Part shown: positions 25,673 to 35,115 of the stretch, piece after piece
Layout: each line of letters starts with the position of its first letter
Position numbering within the stretch: the stretch's first letter is position 1
Position numbers and translations under genes: made by a program
Notes under the pieces: model-generated
What the model saw: only the letters and a program-made list of their open reading frames with translations
What the model was told of the DNA's origin: nothing
Database searches by the model: none
Origin: Bactericera cockerelli
Lineage: Eukaryota; Arthropoda; Insecta; Hemiptera; Triozidae
DNA length: 64,000 nucleotides
Assembly: GCA_024516035.1 (NCBI GenBank)
Contig: CM044961.1
Span: forward strand, 10,122,094 to 10,186,093
Direction of reading: 5' to 3'

Positions 25673-26207
25673 TTTAGCAGTATGAATTACCATTCACTTA
25701 TTATTATTAAACATTTATTAGATCAAGTTTTATTTACATAGAATATACCTATACAACTATACATACTCGTAAATTGACATTAATAAAACAAAACTTGATC
25801 AAGGGTGTTGCTAATGCTAACGGCATTCAGTTCTAGTGGATGTGCCAATATCACCGAACTTAGCAGTATGAATTACCATTAAGTTCTAGTGGATGTGCTA
25901 AAATCCCCGAACATAGCAGTATGAATTACCATTCAGTTCTAGTGGATGTGCTAAAATCACCGAACTTAGTAGTAGATATGAATTACCATTCAGGCCTAGT
26001 GGATCTGCTAAAATTACCGCATTTAGCATTATAAATTATCATTCAGTCCTAGTGGATGTGCCAAAATCACCGAATTTAGCAGTATGAATTACCATTCAGT
26101 TCTAGTCGATGTGCTAAAAAATCACCGAACTTAGCAGTATGAATTACCATTCAGTCCTAGTGGATGTGCTACAACCACTGAACTTAGCAGTATGAATTAT
26201 CATTAAC
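25660..26207 (+). repeat. 53-bp tandem repeat array, about 7-8 units, interrupted once
   Basis: The unit reads roughly TAGCAGTATGAATTACCATT, CAGTTCTAGTGGATGTGCTA, AAATCACCGAACT. Units run from about 25663 to 26207 with few-percent to 15% divergence. The first unit is split between ...TTACCATTCAC (25698) and TTCTAGTGG... (25830) by an inserted LINE 3'-end copy on the minus strand. Confidence 0.9.
25697..25829 (-). repeat. LINE 3'-end family, copy inserted in the tandem array
   Basis: Minus strand: CTGAATGCCGTTAGCATTAGCAACACCCTTGATCAAGTTTTGTT ... AAATAAAACTTGATC ... TAATAATAA. It is collinear with 925-1056. Flanking array sequence shows it inserted after the array had formed. Confidence 0.75.
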
Positions 26208-26900
26208 ACACTCGGCAACGTATGTTGTATTTATGTACGGCTACAGATGGAAGATCCTCATTTTTATTTCCGTTTACACTTCTGAATCATTTGTATTCAA
26301 TTTATTAATATGTAGTTTCATACCTTTTCTTAAAGTCCACCAAATATCAAGCACTGCGCAAAAAAGAAAGATCATTTTCGAAATAAAATTTGACATCATA
26401 TTTACACATTCTCACTGTTCTTATAGCTGCATCATGAAACCACCATCCGCAATGATATTAAATTCTAAGATACAAATCTCAATTTTCGTGTTGAAAAAAA
26501 ACCAAATAACGTTCTCAGGTAACAAACCAGATACAAAGTCCCGACTCATGCTGGCAAATATCTCAAATAATCTCATGCCCAGGCAAAATAATCTCAAGTC
26601 CAGGCCAATTTACAGAATTAGCCTGTCGAAAATGTTCAACAACTTTTCTTACGCGGTGATGCAGCCGAATTCTATCTCTATTATTGACTGTATAGTAGTT
26701 ACTGTACATGACCAGTATATATTCTAAGGTTCTTGTTGAAATAATGACGGTGTTTGAGTGTTGAAAGCTGGGGAACAGCTTTGATCAGGAATGGCTTCAT
26801 GTTAAATTTGAACATTGGTTTTTTTTAGGTATTTCGGTAACCTACCGACTTAAGTATTATAATAATATGAAATAGTTTCTTGCATTAGGTAATTACAAGT
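26208..26900. other. AT-rich DNA with the longest non-repetitive open frame
   Basis: A 164-codon open frame (26233-26727, plus) has a mixed composition rich in I, S, N and K and a hydrophobic first 35 residues, but shows no recognisable motif. Such lengths occur by chance in 64 kb. I do not call it a gene. Confidence 0.3.
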
Positions 26901-26908
26901 AAAGTATC

Positions 26909-26980
26909 GGCGTTGCTTTCAACTGCATAGTCATATCACGACGGGGGTTTTATACCCTCCATTCGCTGAAAACTCACATG
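26909..26980 (-). repeat. 5S-rRNA-derived SINE, 3' fragment
   Basis: Plus-strand GGCGTTGCTTTCAACTGCATAGTCATATCACGACGGGGGTTTTATACCCTCCATTCGC is the inverse of the family tail. Truncated after the GAATGGAGGG block. Confidence 0.75.
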
Positions 26981-27241
26981 AATTATAGGCAAAACTTAAA
27001 CTAGACAGACCATCTATGTTCTTGTAACCAGATTGACCGTTTTTGCGATTTCTTCGTAGCCTCGTGGGTCCTAGAGTATACAAAATTATCATTAGTCCAT
27101 AGAAAACAAGTGCCCAAAAATTTTGCCGTAGTAAAGTAACTTTCAAGTCAGATTCAAGCAGTACTATTAATATCCATTGTTATTTGTACCCAGATTAGTT
27201 ACGGTAACATTTCATGGATATGTTTGTCTATAAATTTACAT

Positions 27242-27463
27242 GCCAGCGTCGACAACGAGTTGAAAGCACAGGTTCTCGTAGGATCACCGAAGTAAAGCAA
27301 CAGCCAGCGAGGAGAAGACTTCGTAATGCTGGCATTCCGGTGAAACTAAGGCAGGGTGAGGTTAATGTGGGTAGTAGGTTTGTGAGTGTCCTGCGAATGA
27401 AGGGTAATAACACCCTCGTCGTGTTATGACAATGAAGTTGAAAATGACGTTAAACCAAAAAAT
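27242..27463 (+). repeat. 5S-rRNA-derived SINE, near full length
   Basis: GCCAGCGTCGACAACGAGTTGAAAGCACAGGTTCTCGTAGGATCACCGAAGTAAAGCAACAGCCAGCGAGG, a body with GGCAGGGTGAGGTTAATGTGGG, GTTTGTGAGTGTCCTGCGAATGAAGGG, CACCCTCGTCGTG and GTTGAAAATGACGTTAAACC followed by A. The palindrome TTCGTAATGCTGGCATTCCGG replaces GTGATTCCGG seen elsewhere. Confidence 0.85.
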
Positions 27464-27767
27464 CGACTACTGAAAATATACAAAAACCTATCCATGCCTG
27501 GGTTCGAACCGGAATGATTAGCCTGGGCTGGTCGTAATCAGCCTGAAAGTGTTATTATTAAATTACCGAGATTGTATTTGAGTGGATCGTGAGTGTGTTC
27601 TTAGGCTCTGTCTTACATGAGGTGGGGAAACTCGTTATTATAAAATGTTTTATGAAATAGGTGTAGAATATATTCCTAGAAACTAACATCTTTGCTCTCT
27701 AATTGTTATTTTATGTACATTGTATTTATACTGAAATAAAAATAAGAAGGTGCTTTGTTAAACTGTT

Positions 27768-27826
27768 TTGGCATAATGGGACTACCTGTCTTGCGCTGAC
27801 AGTCTAAATAAAGCAATACTTATAAT
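27768..27826 (+). repeat. tRNA-derived SINE family B, 3' fragment
   Basis: GGCATAATGGGACTACCTGTC, GCTGACAGTCTAAATAAAGCAATACTTATAATATTTATATTA parallels the end of family B (GGAGTAATGGGACTTAAAAGTCCTG ... GCAGTATAAATAATGCGATTTTATTATTA). Confidence 0.5.
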
Positions 27827-27936
27827 ATTTATATTAATACTTCAGTTTTGAATTGAATTGAACTTAAACATGCATAAGGATTAAATAAATATTGTAATAC
27901 ATATTAAATATATAATCTCCATCTTCTCTTACTGTA

Positions 27937-28097
27937 GTCACCGTGGCCGAGTGAGTTAGCGGGCTAAGCATTGCACGCACGGTGACCTAGGTTCGATCTG
28001 GAGCGAATGGAGGGTAGAGTCTCCGTCAGGATGTATTCCGTTGAAGGCTGAAATACCTTGCCGTTGAAAACAAACTTTGAACAAAAAATAAATAAAT
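27937..28097 (+). repeat. Chimeric SINE: tRNA head (family D) joined to the 5S-SINE tail
   Basis: GTCACCGTGGCCGAGTGAGTTAGCGGGC, GCATTGCACGCACGGTGACC and the B box TAGGTTCGATCTGGAG are directly followed by CGAATGGAGGGTAGAGTCTCCGTCAGGATG, GTTGAAGGCTGAAATACC and an A-rich end. The second part is the 3' block of the 5S-SINE family (GCGAATGGAGGGTAAAACCCCCGTC). Confidence 0.65.
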
Positions 28098-28439
28098 ATT
28101 TCAATTGTTGTCGCCGTCAAAGGATCACTGTTTCGAGGGCTTTTACGTTGCGGGCCAAACGCACAGAGAAATTCTGGGGTGGAACAAAAATTAAAAACCA
28201 TACTGAGAAACTGGCCTTCCTCCTCTGACAAGCAAACAATATGGCCAGCATAAATCAAAATTTTGAGCTCAAGTTGAATTTAATTTTTTTATTTCAACTT
28301 TTAGTTTAAAATACTCCGGAATAAGGAGAGAGGAAGTCAGACTCCCTGGGGGACGATACCCCCGGTTGTGAAGCTTAGGGTACACTTTTCGATGCCGGCA
28401 GAAAACATATTTATTTTAATACAAAAATAATATATATAT

Positions 28440-28696
28440 TTTTTTTTTTTTTAAAGATGAGTGTTTCACAGCCGTTTTTATTTCGTAGCCATGAAACAGG
28501 AGCTTGTGGTCTGTGTTGTAGCTTGCCCATCCCGTAGTGACACAATACTTTAGGTGCTGGGTCAACACGAGCGCACCGGAAGGTATCCCTTACAAGCAAT
28601 TCTAACCAAATTAAGAATACAAATTTTTGTCGGCACGGGGGATCGAACCCGGGACCTTCTGCATGTCAAGCGAGTGCTTAACCACTGAGCTAATTA
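28440..28696 (-). repeat. tRNA-derived SINE family F, complete
   Basis: Minus strand starts TTAGCTCAGTGGTTAAGCACTCGCTTGACATGCAGAAGGTCCCGGGTTCGATCCCCCGTGCCGAC: A box, a GAC in the anticodon position and a perfect B box GGTTCGATCC. The body holds TAAGGGATACCTTCCGGTGCGC, GTTGACCCAGCACC, ACTACGGGATGGGCAAGCTACAACACAGACC and TTTCATGGCTACGAAATAAAAACGGC, ending in an A run. The head could be scored as a tRNA-Val-like pseudogene, but the attached body and A tail make it a SINE. Confidence 0.85.
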
Positions 28697-28882
28697 ATAA
28701 TAATGTCGCCTTACTTATGCTGCCCGACTAGGTCTAATAAGTACCAATGTTCCAGAAGTAAGCCGTATCGTTATTTGTTCAAAATCCCAAATGGGAGCAT
28801 AACTTACATGTTATAGTTGGGTTTCGAAACCGCAAACTCTGGATCACTAGACCGACACGACGCCTCGACAACTGAGCTGCCG
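28697..28882 (-). repeat. tRNA-derived SINE family B
   Basis: Minus strand: GTTCCGGCAGCTCAGTTGTCGAGGCG, B-box region GCGGTTTCGAAACCCAACTATAAC, TATGCTCCCATTTGGGATTTTG, GAACATTGGTACTTATTAGACCTAGTCGGGCAGCATAAGTAAGGCGACATTATTATTA. It abuts SINE F: the ATTATTA tail of B meets the F head. Confidence 0.75.
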
Positions 28883-29005
28883 GAACTAACTAGAGTAGCA
28901 AAGTTTATTCCTATTTGTATAACCAAATGAAAGCAAATCGTGAAAAATAGATATATTCAGTTAGAATAAAATTCTCATTTTTGGTACTGCGTTCAATAAT
29001 ATTAA

Positions 29006-29152
29006 GTAACCGACCTGAGTAGCTTGATCGATAAGGCGGCGGACTTGTATCCTGGAGGTCGGTGGTTCAAGTCCCGGCTGCAGCGTAGATTTAGCAAGGC
29101 GACTTTGAGTAGTTGTGATATTACGAAAGTGATTAATCCAAATATGATAACT
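29006..29152 (+). repeat. tRNA-derived SINE family C
   Basis: CCGACCTGAGTAGCTTGATCGATAAGGCGGCGGACTTG, B box GGTCGGTGGTTCAAGTCCCGGC, then GGCGACTTTGAGTAGTTGTGATATTACGAAAGTGATTAATCCAAATATGATAA. Confidence 0.8.
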
Positions 29153-29578
29153 TTTAACTGAAAGGTGACAGTGGACTGTTACGCACAAGTTAGGAGAACA
29201 TTACTGACCTCATACCTCGCAATGAACTAGCGACTGATGTATCTAGGGTGGACGTGATTAAAAGTAATTCTAAAGGAGACACTTCACTGAATTTGCCTAT
29301 ATTTAACCAATATTATACCTATATCGGCACGAACAACCATATTCTATTATTGGATAAAGTGACCGATAGAAACATAAAAGAAAAGAAAAAAAGCTGAAAT
29401 CGGAGTAACAAAATATTTTTTTTTACAAAAACGAACACAATACTTCCGTTTTCTAATATTATTAGAAATTTATCGGAAGTAAAATTATTTATATATTATT
29501 TGGGTTATGTTTTGGCAGAGATCTCAGAAGAGATAGATCTATAGATTGGATGCTTTTAGGTATACTATAAACGTCTTC

Positions 29579-29799
29579 TTTTTTTTAGTTTAACGTCGCT
29601 CTCTTCTGTATGATCATATCACGACGGGGGTATCACCCTCCATTCGCATAAAACTCACAAACCTGCTACCCTCATTAAGCCCACACAGCCTTGGTTGAGC
29701 CATGATGCAACCATAACATAATCTTCACCATAACATGGGCGTTGCTTAACTTCGGTGATCCTACAAGAACCGGTGCATTCAACGCGCCATCGACGCTGG
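29579..29799 (-). repeat. 5S-rRNA-derived SINE
   Basis: Minus strand: CCAGCGTCGATGGCGCGTTGAATGCACCGGTTCTTGTAGGATCACCGAAGTTAAGCAACGCCC, then a rearranged middle, GTTTGTGAGTTTTATGCGAATGGAGGGTGATACCCCCGTCGTGATATGATCAT, GAGCGACGTTAAAC and an A-rich end. Confidence 0.85.
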
Positions 29800-29944
29800 A
29801 CAAACGTCTTCATTTCAATGAAACGTCAATGATTCATTAAATATAACTAGGTACAACATTGCTGGTACAATCAAAGACTAAGCAATGTCCCAGGTGTTTA
29901 TTAATTACTAGGTGGGTGATCAGCATTTAAATGAGAATCCTCGT

Positions 29945-30082
29945 GGCTGTTTCCAGCCCCACTCAGGCTGGGTGAGGCTAATTTGGGTAGCAATTTATTG
30001 AGTTCCCAGCGAATGGACGGTAAAACCCTCGTCGTGACATTACCAATTGACCATGTAGTTGAAATCGACGTTAACCCTGAAA
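29945..30082 (+). repeat. 5S-SINE body and tail without the 5S head
   Basis: CCCCACTCAGGCTGGGTGAGGCTAATTTGGGTAGC, GAGTTCCCAGCGAATGGACGGTAAAACCCTCGTCGTG and GTTGAAATCGACGTTAACC match the shared body. The sequence just upstream is not 5S-like; it may be a 5' truncation or another head type. Confidence 0.7.
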
Positions 30083-30099
30083 ACGAGGTGAATTTTGCC

Positions 30100-31110
30100 T
30101 TCCAGAGGGCAAGCGTCCTTTTTGAAGGACGTCAGCACTTTCTGGATTAAACCAAGAAAAGAAAAAATGAATCTCTGTTCTTCCCGATTTTTAAATTTTG
30201 AATGTTGCTGGTGAAAATGTTAATTTTTGTAACTTACACATAATTAACCCTAATTTCTTTTTTTCAGTATCTTCTAAGTTCCTTTCCTACGCTGCACATC
30301 ATCTTGTTCTACTCAGTTTATCAACTCTAATGCCCATTGTACGTGGGAGTGATACTACACAATGCTCGGAAGTAAAAACAGTTCGAATGACGTCACACAT
30401 CTCTCTCGTGGTTGAGTCAGGGATAGACAATCCGAGCAGCATCCCATCAGCAGGAAAATAATAAGTCAGCAGTCTAATAATAAAATTTCCAATTCTTTAT
30501 TCCGACTGGATAGAATATGAAGGATGGAATGAGGACATGAATTATACATGAAGATCAGATATGATGAGGCTGTAGGAGAGAAGGGGAGGGAGAGGGAGAG
30601 AGAGAGAGGAGACGGGGAGAGAGAGGAGAGGGAGAGAGAGAGGGAGGGGTAGAATCCATCAGGAAAAATAAATCTGTGAAAAAGGAAGAAAAAACTTTAA
30701 TAATATCTCTTGCAGCTCCTTTCTCACTTCTTTCTTAGTTTTTTCTTAGATCCTTTTCTCTTTCTCTCTCTCTCTGTCTTCTCTCACTCATTTCTATGCT
30801 TTTCTCTTTTTCTCTCGCAGTCTCTTCTTCTTCATTTTATTCTTTATCTCTCTCTTTTTCTTTCTATATTCCACTATCTACTTCAATTTTTATCTCTTTT
30901 ATAGGTACTTCAAGAATTCTCCACTATTTTTCTCACTTTCCATTATACTCTAACTTAAATCCTTTTATCTCTCCTTCTCTGACTCATTTCTATGTTTTTC
31001 TCTTTTTCTATGGCATTTCTCGACAAGGTGATTTCTCGAAGATAATCAGTGACTTAATTAGTATTCATATAAGATCCAATCCAATTCATAAACCAGGATA
31101 ACTACTATTA
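30100..31110. other. Spacer with GA and CT simple repeats
   Basis: GA tract at 30585-30650 and CT-rich tract at 30715-31020. The 87- and 101-codon frames here have no recognisable features. TTTTTTTCAG at 30259-30268 looks like a splice acceptor, but the frame after it matches nothing known. Confidence 0.5.
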
Positions 31111-31116
31111 TGTACA

Positions 31117-31410
31117 TAATAATCATCATCATCATTGGGTCTGGCTACCATCGTGAACGATGGTAGCCAGACAGTTTAGGGATGACTCAGCACTTCTACC
31201 ACTGTCTTTACAAAGAGGCTAATAATTGACAAGGGCCCCCAGAACCAAGCCAATGCTGGTCTACTAGCTGTTTATAGTCCTCCAGCCAGACTGCTGGTCT
31301 ACTCACTGTTTATGGTCCCCCCGCCAGACTGCTGGTCTACTCACTGTTTAGAGTCCCCCAGTCAGAACGCTGGTCTATTCACTGTTTAGAGTCCCCCAGA
31401 CAGACTGTAC
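31117..31410 (+). repeat. Interspersed repeat family I with 38-bp internal expansion
   Basis: Starts ATCATCATCATCATTGGGTC, then a perfect 16-bp-arm hairpin (31139-31172), TCAGCACTTCTACCACTGTC, GGCTAATAATTGACAAGGGC, and AGAACCAAGCCAATGCTGG. The last block TGGTCTACTCACTGTTTATGGTCCCCCxGCCAGACTGC is then repeated about four times to 31410. Another copy with a single such block lies at 47608-47787, and a truncated inverted copy at about 45529-45572. Confidence 0.8.
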
Positions 31411-31619
31411 TACATAAAGATAAAAAAAATCACTTTTTCGAGGTATGGTACTCTGTGTTTGATGAAAAGTCCAACTTAAGGGAAGGTATAGTCTTACCTA
31501 TTCTGTAATCTCATTTTATAATTTGGCCCTTATGAACGGCATGTATTTCCACCCCGTACGCCACGTCATCCTGAAGATCAATGAATCACCCGGTAGATCA
31601 CTTAATCTTAACTGTGTGC

Positions 31620-31912
31620 AAAAGCTTCGAGGGGAAGGGGCGGGGGGGGGGGGGATAAATGTACAAAAAATAACAGAGAGGAAATAAGAATTAAGTCCGC
31701 AGAGACGCTAGAGGGGGGGAGGGGGAAGAAGTGGAAGGATAGGAGAGGAGGAGAGATAGGAGGGGAGGAGAGGAGGAGGGAGAGAGATGGTAGGAGGATG
31801 TAAAGAAAACAAAGTGAGAGGGGGGGGGGGGGGGGGGGGGGGCTTTCTCTGATGGATGATTAATCGAACATCTTTTCCAAATTTTTCTTCTTTTCTATCC
31901 CCCACCCCCAGA

Positions 31913-31945
<33 letters not shown>

Positions 31946-31970
31946 TTCTCTCTCTCTCTTACAAAAAAGG
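31620..31970. repeat. G-rich, GA and CT low-complexity cluster
   Basis: Contains runs of G (31641-31655; 23 G at 31820-31842), GA-rich purine DNA between them and a CT tract at 31911-31962. G runs of this kind can form G-quadruplex or triplex DNA. Confidence 0.9.
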
Positions 31971-32494
31971 GTGTTCCTGTCAAAGATGGTAGATTTTTTT
32001 CCTTGAGTAGCCCCCTCTCCCGCCATCATCTCAACTTATCCAGTAGGCCTCCCAGGTTGGGTGGAAGAGTTACCCGGGAAAATGACGGATGAGCTGATTC
32101 TGTGTTCAACTGCCCTCATCAATATTCGGCTGGTCTTGACGGGTCGATTTTGTCATGTATTACCTCCCCGTTTTTAAAGAAAAACTTCAAAGGAAACAAT
32201 TTGCCTGTTATAAAATTTAGTTTATTTGTATGAATACCTGTACACATAATTAGAAGGTACATATTTCTGCTAATTTGCTTTAACTGTACTAATTTGAAAA
32301 TAAAGGAGTTACATCTGGACACGTAATGATAATAATAAATAGGTACATATAGTAATCAGTTATCATATTTGTGTTGATCGCAATGTTTGTAATCGTGATT
32401 TGACTAAATTGCTTAACTTGGGGTGTAAACCACCAATATTCGAACGATTCCGCCGCCTTATGGATCAAGCTTTTAAGTTCAGTATTTGTCAACC

Positions 32495-32900
32495 CCTGTT
32501 TTTGCGTAGCCATGAAACAGCAGCTACAGTCTGTCCCGGTAACTCAGTGGTAAAGGCGGCACTGTGTGAATCCAGAGATTCGAGATGTCGCGGGTTCGAA
32601 ACCCAGCCGGGACAAGACAAGTTATCCTCCCATTAGGGATTTTTACCACATAATGATACTGCTGGAGTAATGGGACTTAAAAGTCCTGATCGGGCAGTAT
32701 AAATAATGCGATTTTATTATTATTATTACTTTAGACGCTTGTGGTATTTCTTGTAGCTTGCCCAACTTGTAGTTCGCCTCCCCTCTGATGGGCGAGAAGT
32801 GCCACAGTACTTCCCACTTAGGTGCTGACTTGCTGAGTCAACGCATGCGCATCGAAAATTATTATAATTATTGAGTCGTATTTTTCTTTCTAACCAAAAA
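32495..32900 (-). repeat. SINE family F, interrupted by a SINE B
   Basis: The F body on minus appears as TTGGTTAGAAAGAAAAATACG...GCGCATGCGTTGACTCAGCAAG, CACTTCTCGCCCATCAGAGG, AAGCTACAAGAAATACCACAAGCG (32740-32900). It resumes as GTAGCTGCTGTTTCATGGCTACGCAAAAACAGG (32495-32527). The two parts are contiguous in the uninterrupted copy at 36890-37075. The gap is exactly filled by a plus-strand SINE B. Confidence 0.8.
32529..32726 (+). repeat. tRNA-derived SINE family B, best-preserved copy
   Basis: The head folds like a tRNA: GTCCCGG (start) pairs with CCGGGAC (32604-32611 region), with A box GTAACTCAGTGGTAAAGGCGG and B box GCGGGTTCGAAACCC. The body TATCCTCCCATTAGGGATTTTTACCACATAATGATAC, GGAGTAATGGGACTTAAAAGTCCTGATCGGGCAG leads to ATTATTATTATTA. 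Intact Pol III boxes and the nested position make it one of the younger copies. Confidence 0.85.
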
Positions 32901-33014
32901 TTTTTTTCCTGGTTAGGTTTCTTCCAAATATTTCCATTTGATTCCAAGGTCATTCGTAAAAGAAAAATGCGTTTCGGTACTATTAAATATAAACAATGGA
33001 CTTAATCTATAAAA

Positions 33015-33108
33015 GAACTGGAAGCAAGAATTTTCTACTTCCATTTTGGTTAACTTTGGAAGAGGAAATTTTTCCTCTTCCAAAAGAAAAATGGCTTGCT
33101 TCCAGTTT
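33015..33108. repeat. Two-tier palindrome
   Basis: The inner arms TTTGGAAGAGGAAA (33055-33068) and TTTCCTCTTCCAAA (33071-33084) are a perfect 14-bp hairpin with a 2-base loop. The outer arms AACTGGAAGCAAG (33015-33027) and CTTGCTTCCAGTT (33096-33108) are also exact inverses. Confidence 0.75.
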
Positions 33109-33212
33109 GGTTCATTTTATTCCCGTTTAGTTAACTTTGGTTAGAAAGAAAAATATGGCATTGGTTATTAGAATTTTATTAAGCTAGGTACCATTCAAAT
33201 AATTGATCATCC

Positions 33213-33215
<3 letters not shown>

Positions 33216-33245
<30 letters not shown>
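33216..33245. repeat. Run of 30 A
   Basis: Uninterrupted A30 on plus. It could be the tail of a retroposed copy upstream, but no known head is visible in the preceding 100 bases. Confidence 0.9.
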
Positions 33246-33249
<4 letters not shown>

Positions 33250-33677
33250 TGTGGGAGTACCGGAAACCACCTAGTCTTTTCAAACACAAGAAATATACCC
33301 AGGGCTTTGCTAATAGCCTGAGGCCCAAGAACATCGCAATCCACATGAATGGAAAGATTATTTCCAAAATCTCAAGAATCCTCCCGCAGACCGACGCTAA
33401 GTCTGTAAACCCTTCTTTAACCCATAAATTACAATCTAACCCAAATAAACACCCCCCTCTCTCTCTCTCAGCTTTAACCCTCATCATCAGTAATAAAACA
33501 CGACGACCTTGAGAATTTATGGCCCCGTACTTCAGTCTAAATGGCCCATCATTAGGACGTAAGTACCTTACATTTAGATATCCCTCCCCGCTCTGACACT
33601 TCTTCTCATTTCTCTGCTTCTTCTTCTTTTTCATATTTTTACACTTCTTCTGTTTTTAGTATCTTTATTTGCTACTT

Positions 33678-33737
<60 letters not shown>

Positions 33738-34350
33738 ATCACAAACACACTGCATGCATATTGTGCAAATATTGGAGACCCATGTAAGTGTCTTAATTTA
33801 TTACAATGATCTCTTTTTATCATGTCGGTCGCATTTTCTTCATTCAAGAGCATCTTCTTGTTCTTGTTAATTTTCGGGGTAAAATGTTAGTAAATGTCTC
33901 GTGGTTCACCCTGGGCAACGCATTGACATGCGGTTAAAGTACTGACAATTTTGGCGATCAGACAATCTCTGCCATCAGATCTCCTTATCAAGTTTATTAC
34001 ATATGTCTTCTGACTTTGAGATGTGTTATAAAGCCATACGATAAATAAAAATGAAATGTTAATTCGACTGCTTTGACAGCTCTCTATTTTGTTGACATAA
34101 CTGGGAGTCCAAACTTTCAAAACTGGGAAGACATTATTGTTCAACCATGTCGGGTTCCGAAGTCCAGAGAGTGTATATCGAGATATCGAAGAAAGCCATG
34201 TGTTGGATCTGTAACAGAGAATTTTTGGGATGAATTATTAATATAATAACTAGCCAGGCACGCGCCGGTATGGCTGCATAGAGAGAAAAATGTAGTAAAA
34301 GGTAAAATGTTTGCGATACAATATAATCATAATTAATACACTGACCAGTG
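33250..34350. other. Spacer, no gene recognised
   Basis: A GC-balanced segment (33255-33600) stays open on the minus strand for 151 codons, partly through the A30 run (polyphenylalanine), so the frame is an artefact. A CT microsatellite lies at 33677-33740. Confidence 0.5.
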
Positions 34351-34353
34351 CAT

Positions 34354-34520
34354 CGTTTCAGAAACACTCTCCACTCTCAAAATCCCGAATCTCCATTTCA
34401 ACCGTCACACAACGCACTCTGATTGGTTATTGCGATCAAATTGACCAATTGTAGTAGGTTGACGTTGTGTGACATTTGAAAGGGAGATTTTGAGATTGGA
34501 GTGTGATTCTGGAACGGTCT
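34354..34520. mobile_element. Foldback repeat family J, copy 1
   Basis: The left arm GTTTCAGAAACACTCTCC, ACTCTCAAAATC, CTCCATTTCAACCGTCACACAACG is mirrored by the right arm CGTTGTGTGACATTTGAAAGGGAG, ATTTTGAGATTGGAGTGTGATTCTGGAACG. The centre carries ATTGGTTATTGCGATCAAATTGACCAAT, itself imperfectly palindromic. A second, shorter copy is at 41386-41475. Confidence 0.75.
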
Positions 34521-34689
34521 ACAGGTACATCTGTACAGGTACATTTATGTTCTATCATTATATTATAAGAATTCTTCTAAAGCAAAAATAATTCAATGAT
34601 ATGGTGGAAAAAATGCAATGCCTTTGGATTTAGCATAAGGTAGACATTGATATTAGAATTTCAAGACAAAGAGTTGAACCTCAGAAAAA

Positions 34690-35115
34690 AGAAAGAGAGA
34701 ATAAGAGAGAACAACAAGGATACCAAGGATAAGAGGAAGAATGAATAAATAATAGAAAAAAAAAGAGAGAACCTCGGAAAAAACGAAAGAGAGAGAGGAA
34801 GAAAACGACAAGCATATTATTGATAAGAGGAAAAAATAGATAAAAATGAGAGGACCTCAGAAAAAATGAAAGAGAGAGCGAGAGAAACCCCCAGGAAAAA
34901 GAGTTAGAGGACCCAAGAAAAAAAGAAAAATAGTGAGAGAACCCCAGGAGAAAGAAAAAGAGTGAAAGAACCCCAGAAAAGGAGACGGAAAGAGAAAGGA
35001 AGACACAATGAATTGAGGAAAGCGTCAGGAGAAGAGGGGAGAGGGAAAGTAGTCAGGAGAAGAGGGGAGAGGGAAAGTAGTCAGAAGAGGAGGACGAGAG
35101 GGAATTGCAAGACCA
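34690..35115. repeat. Purine-rich degenerate GA tandem repeats
   Basis: Repeats of the type GAGAGAACCCCAGAAAAAAAG with varying spacing. The K/E/R-rich open frame is compositional. Confidence 0.8.

Noticed and set aside
26233..26727. 164-codon open frame, longest in the window
   Set aside because: No recognisable motif. Such a length is expected by chance in 64 kb of biased DNA. Would need transcript or homology support.
28628..28696. tRNA gene with GAC anticodon position on the minus strand
   Set aside because: The B box is good, but the head is fused to a SINE body with an A tail that recurs at 32495 and 36890, so it is the promoter part of a SINE.
30259..30470. Possible terminal exon after TTTTTTTCAG
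   Set aside because: The following frame has no recognisable motif. Pyrimidine tract plus CAG is frequent here by chance.
32529..32612. Cloverleaf-like tRNA with paired GTCCCGG/CCGGGAC acceptor stem
   Set aside because: Same head and body recur at 22742, 28697 and 39623 with a shared 3' domain and ATT tail. SINE B, not a functional tRNA gene.
33179..33634. 151-residue minus-strand frame
   Set aside because: Runs through the A30 tract as polyphenylalanine and starts in a lysine-rich CT/TTC repeat. No domain.
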